64,000 bases of DNA from Rhizobium mongolense subsp. loessense (GTDB lineage: Bacteria; Pseudomonadota; Alphaproteobacteria; Rhizobiales; Rhizobiaceae): positions 1-64,000 of the forward strand of contig NZ_FMTM01000007.1 of NCBI RefSeq assembly GCF_900099775.1. Direction: 5' to 3'. Of this stretch, positions 25,290 to 31,980 are shown one piece after another. Position 1 is the stretch's first letter. Each line of letters begins with the position of its first letter. The notes beneath the pieces were generated by a model. It was not told the DNA's origin. It saw only the letters and a program-made list of their open reading frames with translations, and did no database searches. A program made the translations under genes and the position numbers.

Positions 25290-25369
25290 CGTTCTTCGAA
25301 TCGCCTTTGAAGGCTCCGAGCAAATCGGACTAGAACTCGACATCTACGCTCAGGCGATGAACTAATGAT

Positions 25370-25397
25370 GGCCGGGGTAACCTGGAAATAGCCCCGC
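25370..25397 (+). terminator. Copy 1 of a repeated GGCCGGGG hairpin
   Basis: GGCCGGGG at 25370-25377 faces an incomplete arm GCCCCGCC. Better-preserved copies of the same hairpin stand at 27395 and 29291. It lies 80 bases after the ligase stop and may act as its terminator. Confidence 0.45.
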
Positions 25398-25398
25398 C

Positions 25399-25646
25399 TT
25401 AACGTTCTACGATCTCGAAGTCGTTAATGGCCGCAACTGCCCTTATGACTGCGATGCGGGCCTGCGCGCTTCGGTTCAACGCGAGCCCTTTTCGCACCGC
25501 GCGACAGGGGACTCTGATAATCTCCATGGCGGTGGGTTCATCAAGGCGCCTTAGCGGCAGTGTCTCAGCAATGACAGCGATCTTGTGCGTCTGCATATTG
25601 ACGATCGACCAGCTGCCATCCCGTAATACTGCGGGCGTATATTCAC
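25399..25646 (-). pseudogene. Frameshifted copy B of the WSIVDT small-protein family
   Basis: Begins GTG AAT ATA like copy D (28807), but about 13 bases are missing after NIRPQYY (around 25622), shifting the rest. The frame of the C-terminal part reads MQTHKIAVIAETLPLRRLDE and EPTAMEII before diverging. It lies just downstream of a DUF1236 gene, as copy D does. Confidence 0.65.
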
Positions 25647-25698
25647 GTCGGCCTCTGTCTTTGACCTTGGACGAAGGTGGATTGATGGGGAGGAATAG

Positions 25699-25720
25699 CG
25701 GGCCCGGGGGCGGGCCCGCA
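25699..25720. terminator. GC-rich hairpin after DUF1236 gene 1
   Basis: Stem GCGGGCCC / GGGCCCGC with a GGGGGC loop, 11 bases past the DUF1236 stop on the minus strand. No strong T run follows, so termination may be weak. An identical hairpin follows the second DUF1236 gene at 28861-28882. Confidence 0.5.
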
Positions 25721-25731
25721 GTGCATTCAAG

Positions 25732-26019
25732 TTATTCGACGACCTCGATCACCGCGCGGGTCTTTGGATTGACGAGCACGCGCTTTTCGTTGACGATCAC
25801 ATAGCCGTAATCGGGCTGATCGGGGATCGTGTGGATCTCGACCGTGTCAGGAAGCGCCGTACCGACTGCAACTTCACCTTCAAACGTGACCGATGGCGAT
25901 TTCTGCTCAATAACGTAGGTTCTCACCTCGCCGGGAACGGTGACCGTCGTTGTCTGCGCGACCGCCGCTCCCCCGAGCGACAGAAACAGCGATACGGCAG
26001 TGATGACCAATTTGTTCAT
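25732..26019 (-). CDS. DUF1236-type exported protein, copy 1
   Basis: 95 residues from ATG 26019, with GGGAGG upstream. Signal peptide MNKLVITAVSLFLSLGGAAVAQ, then TVTVPGEVRTYVIEQKSPSV and the DUF1236-like YGYVIVNEKRVLVNPKTRAV. It differs from the copy at 28894-29181 at about nine residues. DUF1236 proteins are small periplasmic proteins common in Rhizobiales; their function is unknown. Confidence 0.85.
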   Translation of the reverse strand: MNKLVITAVSLFLSLGGAAVAQTTTVTVPGEVRTYVIEQKSPSVTFEGEVAVGTALPDTVEIHTIPDQPDYGYVIVNEKRVLVNPKTRAVIEVVE

Positions 26020-26216
26020 GTTATCCTCCCAGGATCTAGTGTCCGGATAAAACGCTACCGATAGGATATAGTTCCTCCGGTGCACGGAATGAGTGCGGCG
26101 ACGCGGCCTTGTGTTCCGGCCGCGCTCGTAGCCTGGGTAGCGTGTGAATAGCCGTGGCCTTAACGTTCTCAGCTGAATCTGGAAGTCGCTGATGGGCGGT
26201 CTGCCTTGATGAGTCC

Positions 26217-26270
26217 GATGCCCTCGGCAGCGCCATGCGGATCGAGCAATTCAAACGGCCGATAGAATAG
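26217..26270 (+). pseudogene. Second 3' remnant of the RIKQFQRPVD small-gene family
   Basis: Seventeen codons, DALGSAMRIEQFKRPIE then TAG, match the end of the intact gene at 30186-30416 and the remnant at 24129. No start or N-terminal part is present. Confidence 0.5.
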
Positions 26271-26417
26271 TATCCCACTGAAAACAAAAAAACCGCTGTC
26301 GATCGGCGGGGTAAAGAGGAGTGACGAATACCGCTCATAGGGGTGTGCGGCTCTTGTAAGATGGGTGAGACGATCTCTCGTTAAACTACCCCAAAGGTAT
26401 TAGTGCGATTCCGCACA

Positions 26418-26453
26418 AAAAGCGGCCCTGCGTACGGGGTGTTGAGCAGGGCC
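26418..26453 (-). terminator. Minus-strand rho-independent terminator
   Basis: Stem GGCCCTGC / GCAGGGCC (26424-26431, 26446-26453), followed on the minus strand by GCTTTTTG. Confidence 0.7.
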
Positions 26454-26541
26454 AGGTCGCCGGCTAGATGCGCGAGCGTAGATGGTGCCGCGCATCCACT
26501 CAATTCAACGACTTAACCGCCGAGAGTGTTCCGCCAGCACA

Positions 26542-26570
26542 TAAAAAAGCCCCGCCAAATGAAGCGAGGC
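26542..26570 (-). terminator. Minus-strand rho-independent terminator
   Basis: Stem GCCTCGC / GCGGGGC with one G-T pair, followed on the minus strand by six T. It lies just downstream of the stem-loop element at 26617-26678. Confidence 0.75.
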
Positions 26571-26616
26571 AGGCCCTTGGAGAGGATTAGTCCTACAGGC
26601 ACAAGTGTCTGCTGGC

Positions 26617-26678
26617 GGATCGCACAGCCATGTGCAAGGGCTAAAGCACGATTACAGGAGATTTTGGCCGTGCGATCC
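26617..26678 (-). repeat. Stem-loop element, copy 1 (possible structured RNA)
   Basis: Arms GGATCGCACAGCC and GGCCGTGCGATCC pair at 12 of 13 positions around a 36-base loop. A related copy lies at 28036-28098. Each copy is followed on the minus strand by a terminator hairpin, so the element may be the 3' part of a small RNA or of a decayed small-gene transcript. Confidence 0.55.
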
Positions 26679-26896
26679 ATTCCGCCGAACATTCGAGGCG
26701 GTTGAATGTTCCTAGTCGTCCGCTTCTCCCGATCAGCATTTCATCGTCGAGGAGCTGAATTTCCTCGCGAATAATACTGCTGAGGCTGCCGAGAAGAGCA
26801 GCTAGTTCGAAATCACGATCGTCGGTTGCCCTCGGCCCTTTCGACGTAAAACTGGCAAATGTGCCGCTTTCCCTTCAGCACTTCTAAACTCGGCAT
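26641..26896 (-). pseudogene. Frameshifted small gene, MPSLEVLK family copy 1
   Basis: Begins MPSLEVLKGKRHICQFYVE at 26896 but hits TGA after 27 codons. The conserved second half (DDRDFELAALLGS, QLLDDEM) lies in another frame and runs to TAG at 26641. The related copy at 28131-28330 has the same two halves and is also frameshifted, but by a different amount. Confidence 0.6.
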
Positions 26897-27066
26897 GACA
26901 CTGGTCTTCTGCGTCGGTGTTGAGCATGCATACTCGCTGTATCGGGAAGAGCAAAGACCCCACGGACCCTCTTAGCCGTGGTTACAAATCGAAAAGCGCG
27001 GCGGAACACTTCTTCGACTCCCATTAGGTCGTCAGGCTTACCGAGCATTAAGAATGGAGAACCACG

Positions 27067-27360
27067 ATGAAACGAATCTTATTTGCATCGGCTATGCTGG
27101 CCCTGTCGGCAGGCATTCCGCTTGCCCAGACGAGCACAACGACCGGCACGACAACAACGACGACGACTACGACCAAACCCATCACTACCGATAAGGGAAC
27201 CGACACTACTACCACTGGCAGCACTACGAACTCGAACTCGGCTAAGGACTGCGCACCTGGCCAACAGCCCGGAAGCGCGAAGCAGGCGGCACCGGGGCAG
27301 CAGGACACTGACGCCAACACTGCCGCTCCCGGCCAAATGAAGAAGACGACTAAGTGTTAA
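27067..27360 (+). CDS. Exported threonine-rich low-complexity protein
   Basis: 97 residues; GGAG lies nine bases before ATG 27067. Signal peptide MKRILFASAMLALSAGIPLAQ, then a threonine-rich run (TSTTTGTTTTTTTTTKPIT), a Ser/Asn stretch, and a repeated APGQQ motif (CAPGQQPGSAK, AAPGQQDTD, AAPGQM). Two cysteines remain, one near residue 62 and one at the C-terminus. Probably a periplasmic or surface protein; function unknown. A strong hairpin terminator follows. Confidence 0.75.
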   Translation: MKRILFASAMLALSAGIPLAQTSTTTGTTTTTTTTTKPITTDKGTDTTTTGSTTNSNSAKDCAPGQQPGSAKQAAPGQQDTDANTAAPGQMKKTTKC

Positions 27361-27670
27361 TAGGCCAATATCCGCGGGCACGGCCATGCTCCTTGGCCGG
27401 GGAACGTGGGAACAGCCCCGGCCTAAATTCCGTTACCGTCCATGCAGCGCTTTGATCTGCTCGTATAGGTCTTCGAACTTTCTTAAAGCCTCTCCGGGCC
27501 GTTGTGGCTGACGACTTAACCCTTTATCGATTTCTTACCTGCGGCTTTTCCGGAAGCTTCTTTCTGCGGGAAGCTTCTTTCTTTCGGTACGGCATGGGCG
27601 TCACCTTCGCGGATGCTATCCGGAGGATCGGGACGATTATCTGGGACGTTGAACCACGACGCAAACGGGA
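27361..27670. other. Intergenic stretch with one terminator
   Basis: Apart from the hairpin at 27395-27423 I see no gene here. The plus frame at 27504-27872 runs antisense to the WSIVDT copy C gene and looks like a shadow. Confidence 0.5.
27395..27423 (+). terminator. Copy 2 of the GGCCGGGG hairpin, terminator
   Basis: Perfect stem GGCCGGGG / CCCCGGCC, 34 bases after the threonine-rich gene stop. The same stem recurs at 29291 and, less perfectly, at 25370. Confidence 0.75.
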
Positions 27671-27895
27671 TCATCTCAAATCCCTGCCCTGCAAGGGGCT
27701 AGTTGCCCAGGTAGAGGTCAAATCCCTTTCGCGCAGAGCATCCATGATTTCCATCATCGTGGACTCTTCGAGATGCTGGAGCGGCAGAGTGCTTTCCGCG
27801 ATGAGAACGATCTCCCTGGTCCTCATGTCAACGATCGACCAAGTGGCGTCGCGGCCACGTTTCGCAAAGTAGGGAGCGCATACTCGAATAATCAC
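27671..27895 (-). CDS. WSIVDT small-protein family, copy C
   Basis: 74 residues from GTG 27895 with AAGGA upstream. It is the most divergent open copy: IIRVCAPYFAKRGRDATWSI, then VDMRTREIVLIAESTLPLQHL and EESTMMEIMDALRERD. The shared core is a Tyr/Phe-rich start, a Trp-Ser-Ile-Val-Asp strand and a C-terminal helix. No membrane segment. Function unknown. Its separate divergence suggests that the family is older than the local 0.7 kb duplication. Confidence 0.65.
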   Translation of the reverse strand: MIIRVCAPYFAKRGRDATWSIVDMRTREIVLIAESTLPLQHLEESTMMEIMDALRERDLTSTWATSPLQGRDLR

Positions 27896-27916
27896 GTGCG
27901 ATCCTTCATTACAAAG

Positions 27917-27942
27917 AGCCCCGACGAATCGGGGCTAGTTGT
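27917..27942 (-). terminator. Hairpin terminator upstream of WSIVDT copy C
   Basis: Perfect stem AGCCCCGA / TCGGGGCT with a CGAA loop; on the minus strand it is followed by CTTTG. It would end transcripts coming from the stem-loop element and MPSLEVLK remnant at 28.0-28.3 kb. Confidence 0.65.
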
Positions 27943-28035
27943 TGACGAAGAGGAACGTCGGTCGACGTTCTGAAGATAAACGCATGAGAGGGATCATTGG
28001 TTTCGGCACGCTACCGAAACAAGAAGCACTGAGGC

Positions 28036-28098
28036 GGATCGCACGGCCGCGTGCAAGGGGTTAAAGCAAGGTGACAGGAGACCTTGGCCGCACGATCC
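28036..28098 (-). repeat. Stem-loop element, copy 2
   Basis: Arms GGATCGCACGGCC and GGCCGCACGATCC pair at 11 of 13 positions; the loop is similar in length to copy 1 at 26617. DNA similarity between the two neighbourhoods extends over about 300 bases (26611-26940 and 28033-28375). Confidence 0.55.
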
Positions 28099-28130
28099 AT
28101 CCGCCGAACATCCCAGGCGGTTGGATGATC

Positions 28131-28330
28131 CTAGTTGTTCTCTTCATATTCCTGATCAACAATTTCATCTTCGAGGATCTGAGTGTCCTCGCGAGTATTG
28201 CGAGGGCTGCCGAGGAGATAGGCCAGCTCAAAATCACGATCTTCGGTAGCGTTTGCGGCTCGCGCTCGACCTTCTCGACGTAAAATTGACAAATGTGCCG
28301 CTTTTCCTTCAGTACTTCTAAACTCGGCAT
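28131..28330 (-). pseudogene. Frameshifted small gene, MPSLEVLK family copy 2
   Basis: ATG 28330 opens MPSLEVLKEKRHICQFYVEK, but the conserved second half (ATEDRDFELAYLLGS, QILEDEIVD) is in a different frame ending at TAG 28131. The frame of the start codon itself stays open to 28061, giving a different tail. Since both local copies are shifted between the same two conserved blocks, neither is likely to make the ancestral protein. Confidence 0.55.
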
Positions 28331-28564
28331 GATAGTGGTCCTTTGCGCCGGTGTTGCGCATAGGCATACCCACTGCATAGGGAAGAGCAAAGCACCAGGA
28401 TAAGGATGAGCGAGAGCTGGCTATGAATGTTCCCGCTTGAATAGAAGGAGGCTCGCGCTGGCCATCGATCAACGCGAGCCCATTTCGCGCCGCGTGACAA
28501 GAGGGGAAGGGGTTCGCCTCCGTCACGCACTAATCAGAATGACAGCCGATCAAACGAGAGCAAA

Positions 28565-28807
28565 TTAGTTAAAACGGCTTAGGCCGTCGTGCCCTCGTGC
28601 CGTTGTGCTGTCGGCGGAGGCGCCGGGTTCTCCGGAGGCCGAATGCCTCTCTCTCAGGGCATCGATAATCTCCATGGCGGTGGATTCATCAAGGCGTCTT
28701 AGCGGCAGAATTTCAGCGATGACAGCGACCTTTTGCGTCTGGGTATTGACGATCGACCAGCTACCATCCCCGTCGCGTCTGGCGTAATAATGCGGGCGTA
28801 TATTCAC
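28565..28807 (-). CDS. WSIVDT small-protein family, copy D
   Basis: 80 residues from GTG 28807, preceded by AGAGG. Starts VNIRPHYYARRDGDGSWSIV, then NTQTQKVAVIAEILPLRRLD and ESTAMEIIDALRERHSA, with a low-complexity tail. An upstream in-frame ATG at 28888 would read through the GC hairpin and is disfavoured. It is the reference copy for frameshifted copies A and B. Function unknown. Confidence 0.65.
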   Translation of the reverse strand: MNIRPHYYARRDGDGSWSIVNTQTQKVAVIAEILPLRRLDESTAMEIIDALRERHSASGEPGASADSTTARGHDGLSRFN

Positions 28808-28893
28808 GTCGGCCTCTGTCTTTGACCTTGGACGAAGGTGGATTGATGGGGAGGAATTAGCGGGCCCGGGGGCGGGCCCGCAGTGCATTCAAG

Positions 28894-29181
28894 TTATTCG
28901 ACGACCTCGATCACCGCGCGGGTCTTTGGATTGACGAGCACGCGCTTTTCGTTGACGATCACATAGCCGTAATCGGGCTGATCGGGGATCGTGTGGATCT
29001 CGACCGTGTCAGGAAGCGCCGTACCGACTGCAACCTCACCTTCAAACTTGACCGATGGCGATTTCTGCTCAAGAACGTAGGTTCTGACTTCGCCGGGAAC
29101 GACGACCGTCGCTGTCTGCGCGACCGCCGCCGCGCCGAGCGACAGAAACAGCGATACGGCGGAGATGACCAGTTTTTTCAT
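28894..29181 (-). CDS. DUF1236-type exported protein, copy 2
   Basis: 95 residues from ATG 29181 with GGAGG upstream. Signal peptide MKKLVISAVSLFLSLGAAAVAQ, then TVVVPGEVRTYVLEQKSPSV and the same last 45 residues as copy 1. The near-identity with 25732-26019 shows a recent local duplication. Small periplasmic protein of unknown function. Confidence 0.85.
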   Translation of the reverse strand: MKKLVISAVSLFLSLGAAAVAQTATVVVPGEVRTYVLEQKSPSVKFEGEVAVGTALPDTVEIHTIPDQPDYGYVIVNEKRVLVNPKTRAVIEVVE

Positions 29182-29523
29182 GTTATCCTCCAGGATTTTC
29201 AGTGTGCCGGTAAAACGCTACCGATAGGATATCGTTCCTCCGCTGCACGGAATGAGTGCGGCGCGACCCTGAGTACCGGCCGCTTTCCTTGGCCGGGGTA
29301 CCATGGGAAATAGCCCCGGCCTTACCGTTCTAAGCTGAATCTGAAAGCCGCTGAAGGGCGGTCGCCCTGATGAGAACGATGCGGGCCCGCGGGCATCGGT
29401 TCAACGCGAGCCCTAGCACCACGCGACACAGGGAGCTAGCCTTGTTCCTGCCGCGCGCCCGTAAGATGACAGACCAGCAAAAGACAGCAAACTAGCTGTG
29501 GAGCCTCAACAGGTTGTTCCCGG
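29182..29523. other. Intergenic stretch with repeated elements
   Basis: Contains the end of the 0.7 kb duplication, the GGCCGGGG hairpin at 29291-29321 and a partial repeat of the GACAGACCAGCAAAAGACAG-type sequence also seen at 22418 and 28538. No gene is seen. Confidence 0.5.
29291..29321. terminator. Copy 3 of the GGCCGGGG hairpin
   Basis: Perfect stem GGCCGGGG / CCCCGGCC with a 15-base loop, same arms as at 27395. Which gene it serves is unclear here. Confidence 0.55.
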
Positions 29524-29748
29524 TCAGACCGAGTCGGCTGATGGGTGGTTTTGAGCCGATACTGCCATGAGGTCTATGCCAATTGTAGCGGTGAAGCCAT
29601 CGCGGCAGTTCGGCGGTGGTTTCTCAAGACGTTTGAGCGGCAGAGTTTCAGCAATGGCAGCGACCCTGTGCGTTTGCGTATCGACAATCGACCAGCTGCC
29701 ATCTCCGTCGCCTCTGGCGTAGTACTGCGGCCATGTTCGAATAGTCAC
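29524..29748 (-). CDS. WSIVDT small-protein family, copy E
   Basis: 74 residues from GTG 29748: TIRTWPQYYARGDGDGSWSI, VDTQTHRVAAIAETLPLKRL, then it diverges (EKPPPNCRDGF...), losing the helical AMEIIDALRER part, so the C-terminus may have been replaced by a rearrangement. It starts two bases after the stop of the ICKRVFD-family gene, repeating the arrangement at 22.5-22.9 kb. Confidence 0.6.
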   Translation of the reverse strand: MTIRTWPQYYARGDGDGSWSIVDTQTHRVAAIAETLPLKRLEKPPPNCRDGFTATIGIDLMAVSAQNHPSADSV

Positions 29749-29750
29749 GT

Positions 29751-29972
29751 CTACCTCTGTTTCTCGACAATGCTTACGAGTAGCTGTTCCAAGCTGTCTT
29801 CACTCGTGACGCCGTGCTGATAGAAATAGATGATCTGGGTTGCGAGCTCGTCGCAGGCGTCGTCACCCGTTATGTGCCCAGTCGCGCAGATATGATCGAA
29901 GACTCTTTTGCAGATCACAATATCTTCGTTCTGCAATGGTGCATCGTTCGCAGCGAACTCATCTCTGGTCAT
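29751..29972 (-). CDS. Small conserved protein, ICKRVFD family copy 2
   Basis: 73 residues from ATG 29972, with GGGAGG upstream. Core: EDIVICKRVFDHICATGHIT, then ELATQIIYFYQHGVTSEDSL and EQLLVSIVEKQR. Strong similarity to 22673-22879. Soluble and helical. The gene pair with WSIVDT copy E looks like a small operon. Confidence 0.68.
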   Translation of the reverse strand: MTRDEFAANDAPLQNEDIVICKRVFDHICATGHITGDDACDELATQIIYFYQHGVTSEDSLEQLLVSIVEKQR

Positions 29973-30185
29973 GGTCCAGCACCTCCCAAAAGATGGTCCA
30001 TTTTCGAAGATCGATCCTGAACGCAGCATGAAAGTAAATCGGTTATCGTTCATGCAGCGATTGTCAATCGCGGTTTCCCATTGCCCTTGATGGTATCGGG
30101 CGTACACTGTCCATGCCGGCCCCGATTAACGGCTGAGACCGGTTGGGAGATTATACGTGCTCTTGCCATCATGGAGGAGCACGAG

Positions 30186-30416
30186 ATGTCTCTTCAGGAT
30201 TTACTTCCCCTCGATGAAAGCCATATCGACACGGTCACCACGGTGGTTCACCAGTGGTGCAAATTTCATCGTGTTGCGATAGACAGCGGCCGTGGCCGTG
30301 TGGCGATGACGACCGCTGTTAGGCTCGCAATCGGTGGCAAACATTCGTCCCCAGCGCTCGCTGAAGCTCTCGGCCGCTCTATGCGGATCAAGCAGTTCCA
30401 GCGGCCGGTAGATTAG
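30186..30416 (+). CDS. Small conserved protein, RIKQFQRPVD family (intact copy)
   Basis: 76 residues from ATG 30186, with GGAGGA seven bases upstream. Sequence begins MSLQDLLPLDESHIDTVTTV, continues VHQWCKFHRVAIDSGRGR and ends ALAEALGRSMRIKQFQRPVD. Helical, soluble, one cysteine. Two truncated tails of the same family lie at 24129-24191 and 26217-26270, so this is the surviving member. I recognise similar small rhizobial hypotheticals but no function. Confidence 0.68.
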   Translation: MSLQDLLPLDESHIDTVTTVVHQWCKFHRVAIDSGRGRVAMTTAVRLAIGGKHSSPALAEALGRSMRIKQFQRPVD

Positions 30417-30928
30417 TATCATCGGCCGCTTTGCTGATTCGAGGAGCCGCCGGTTGTGACTACTTCGACAGCCGGGGCGACGCTTCAAACGCTGACTATT
30501 ATACCGTTAAAGTCGATGGCAAGAGCAGCTCGGAGTGGAGCTGGACAGGGTAAGGGAGTTGATCAATTGACAGGTGGGGACGCGCTTTGCATCTCAATAC
30601 TGGGTTATGGTTCCGGGTCGCTCGGGCGAAGATGTTGAAAGCTCAGTGTCAAACTTAAGCGCCGACACCTAACTGAAAGCCAAAGGGCGATGGTTGCGGC
30701 GAAGCTGGCCAAGATGCTGCGGGGCGGAGACCGAAAGAGTGAGGATTTCGATCAAACCGCAAATTTGCTGAATGATCAGGCTGCCCAGAGGTTGAACATC
30801 TCCACTCGAGCCGTCGAGATCGCCAAACATTTCCTTGACTCAAGCTTGTGCCATCAACCATTCTACCCTCATTGGATGTAACGGAAGGTGATCCTGTCAC
30901 GCCGAAATTCCTGTGATGGAGGAAAGAC
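30417..30928. other. Stretch with decayed coding fragments
   Basis: Two short protein-like readings occur: one ending SADYYTVKVDG-like text (about 30455-30555) and one reading FASQYWVMVPGRSGEDVESS to a stop at about 30670. Neither has a convincing start. The ParB-like fragment at 30639-30881 overlaps this stretch. Confidence 0.4.
30639..30881 (+). pseudogene. Fragment of a ParB-like/phage DNA-binding protein
   Basis: The plus frame reads VKLKRRHLTESQRAMVAAKL from about 30648, then AKMLRGGDRKSEDF and AAQRLNISTRAVEIAKHFLD before running out. The RRHLTxSQRAMVAAKLA motif is familiar from ParB-domain and methylase-associated proteins of phages and plasmids; the catalytic N-terminal part is missing and a TGA closes the frame upstream. 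Confidence 0.55.
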
Positions 30929-31255
30929 ATGGCAGTTGATTGGTTTGCAACATTGGCAGAGCAAGGGGACATTGCGAAGAGCAAGGAGGTACAGGTGACA
31001 ACTCTCCTAGCCATGCCAAGTCTTCCAATTGAGATGGCGACCCTACTTTACAGCGATGTTGAGAAAGGCGCTCAAGCATTCGGTCGGATCCTCTCTGAGA
31101 TGGAAAACGCCGATATCGATGACGAGCTTCTCGAGGCGGCTGACACTCTCGCTGATATCTGGAGCCGGCTTTCTGTTGCATCGGTAAACAAGGTCCGCGA
31201 GCTGCAAGGACTTCCCGTAATCACGGGCCAGAGGGCAATTAACTCTCGTCGATAG
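30929..31255 (+). CDS. Hypothetical soluble protein
   Basis: 108 residues; ATG 30929 follows GGAGGAAAGAC, a strong ribosome-binding site. Sequence begins MAVDWFATLAEQGDIAKSKE and contains the acidic helical part ENADIDDELLEAADTLADIW. No cysteine, no membrane segment. Unrecognised; its normal composition and start signals support a real gene. Confidence 0.6.
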   Translation: MAVDWFATLAEQGDIAKSKEVQVTTLLAMPSLPIEMATLLYSDVEKGAQAFGRILSEMENADIDDELLEAADTLADIWSRLSVASVNKVRELQGLPVITGQRAINSRR

Positions 31256-31721
31256 GACCGGAACATTCTTTCGTTCCCTACCCGGGAGCCGCCGCCTTAG
31301 AAGGTCTCCAACCGTACTAGCGCGTTATAGCTACTCCCGCGACCTTGTCCTCTGCCGGACTCGTTTTCGGTCCGGCAGGAATGCCGGAACGTTGCCGCGG
31401 GTATCCGACAGGCTCGCGTTTTTTTGATAGCCCAACGCAGGCCCGTGTCGCAAGTGACGCGACGGCAAAGACGCCTTCAAAGATGCAAGCCTTGCTCAAT
31501 CGAAAAGGCCCGCCGGGGTGTTGGCGGGCCTTCGAACAGGGTGGTCATTAAAAGGCCACCGCTCCGCCTTCTGCGACGGAGACAAAGCGGTGGCCGAGAA
31601 CCGACCAAAGTTCTATTAACCTTAAAGCGTGAAGGCCCTGTGTATGGCAACTAGCTAATATGGGCTATACGCATCCTAGGGAACGAACCTAGATCGATGC
31701 ACTTACGTTCGGAGTTCGATC
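31256..31721. other. Intergenic region with two hairpins
   Basis: Holds a perfect inverted repeat TGCCGGAC / GTCCGGCA at 31353-31377 and a strong hairpin AAGGCCCGCC / GGCGGGCCTT at 31505-31532 that is followed by TTTT on the minus strand. A 68-codon plus frame at 31345 has no motif. No gene is called. Confidence 0.45.
31503..31532 (-). terminator. Hairpin terminator
   Basis: Ten-base perfect stem AAGGCCCGCC / GGCGGGCCTT with an eight-base loop; on the minus strand TTTTCG follows. Possibly bidirectional. Confidence 0.6.
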
Positions 31722-31946
31722 ATGTTGATACAACGTTGGAAGGAGCCCCTCGTCTTGGGAGACGGCCGTATCCGGATTGTTCTCGGCTCGGCTGAGGAGG
31801 CGATGAACTGGCTTATTCACGAACCCAATCAGAACAGCGAAAAGTGGCGCAACGCGTGGCGCACCTGCAATGCGGCTCACGAAGGACGACTGTCTGCCGA
31901 GGAGGCTAGGTCCGCCGTTCAGCTTGCGGCGGCTGGCAGTCGCTAA
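31722..31946 (+). CDS. DUF982-family small protein
   Basis: 74 residues. The pattern RWKEPLVLGDGRIRIVLGSA, EEAMNWLIHE, WRNAWRTCNAAHEGRLSAEE and ARSAVQLAA matches DUF982, a family expanded in Rhizobium genomes: a beta strand pair followed by helices around a WR...AxxxCxAA core. Function unknown. It lies between the accessory tract and the tRNA-Met gene. Confidence 0.78.
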   Translation: MLIQRWKEPLVLGDGRIRIVLGSAEEAMNWLIHEPNQNSEKWRNAWRTCNAAHEGRLSAEEARSAVQLAAAGSR

Positions 31947-31980
31947 TCGGCTGTTCGTCGCCCGACGCTGTCGATAAAGA

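Larger units (their letters stand above)
25525..26222. repeat. 0.7 kb segmental duplication, left copy
   Basis: This segment recurs almost unchanged at about 28675-29382, about 3.16 kb to the right and in the same orientation. It carries part of the WSIVDT copy, a GC hairpin and the whole DUF1236 gene with its upstream region. The two differ by scattered substitutions and small indels. Confidence 0.8.
26271..26640. other. Gene-poor stretch with two minus-strand terminators
   Basis: No open frame with coding character. It holds the hairpin terminators at 26418 and 26542 and the left arm of the stem-loop element at 26617. The terminators imply minus-strand transcription arriving from 26.65-26.95 kb. 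Confidence 0.5.
28675..29382. repeat. 0.7 kb segmental duplication, right copy
   Basis: Counterpart of 25525-26222: it contains WSIVDT copy D's 5' part, the GC hairpin (28861-28882), DUF1236 gene 2 and its upstream region, ending in the shared CCGTTCTAAGCTGAATCTG-type sequence. Same orientation as the left copy. Confidence 0.8.

Noticed and set aside
22418..29500. CRISPR array from the repeated sequences in the small-gene cluster
   Set aside because: Repeats are few, long, irregularly spaced and contain coding sequence; no short direct repeats with uniform spacers and no cas genes are present.
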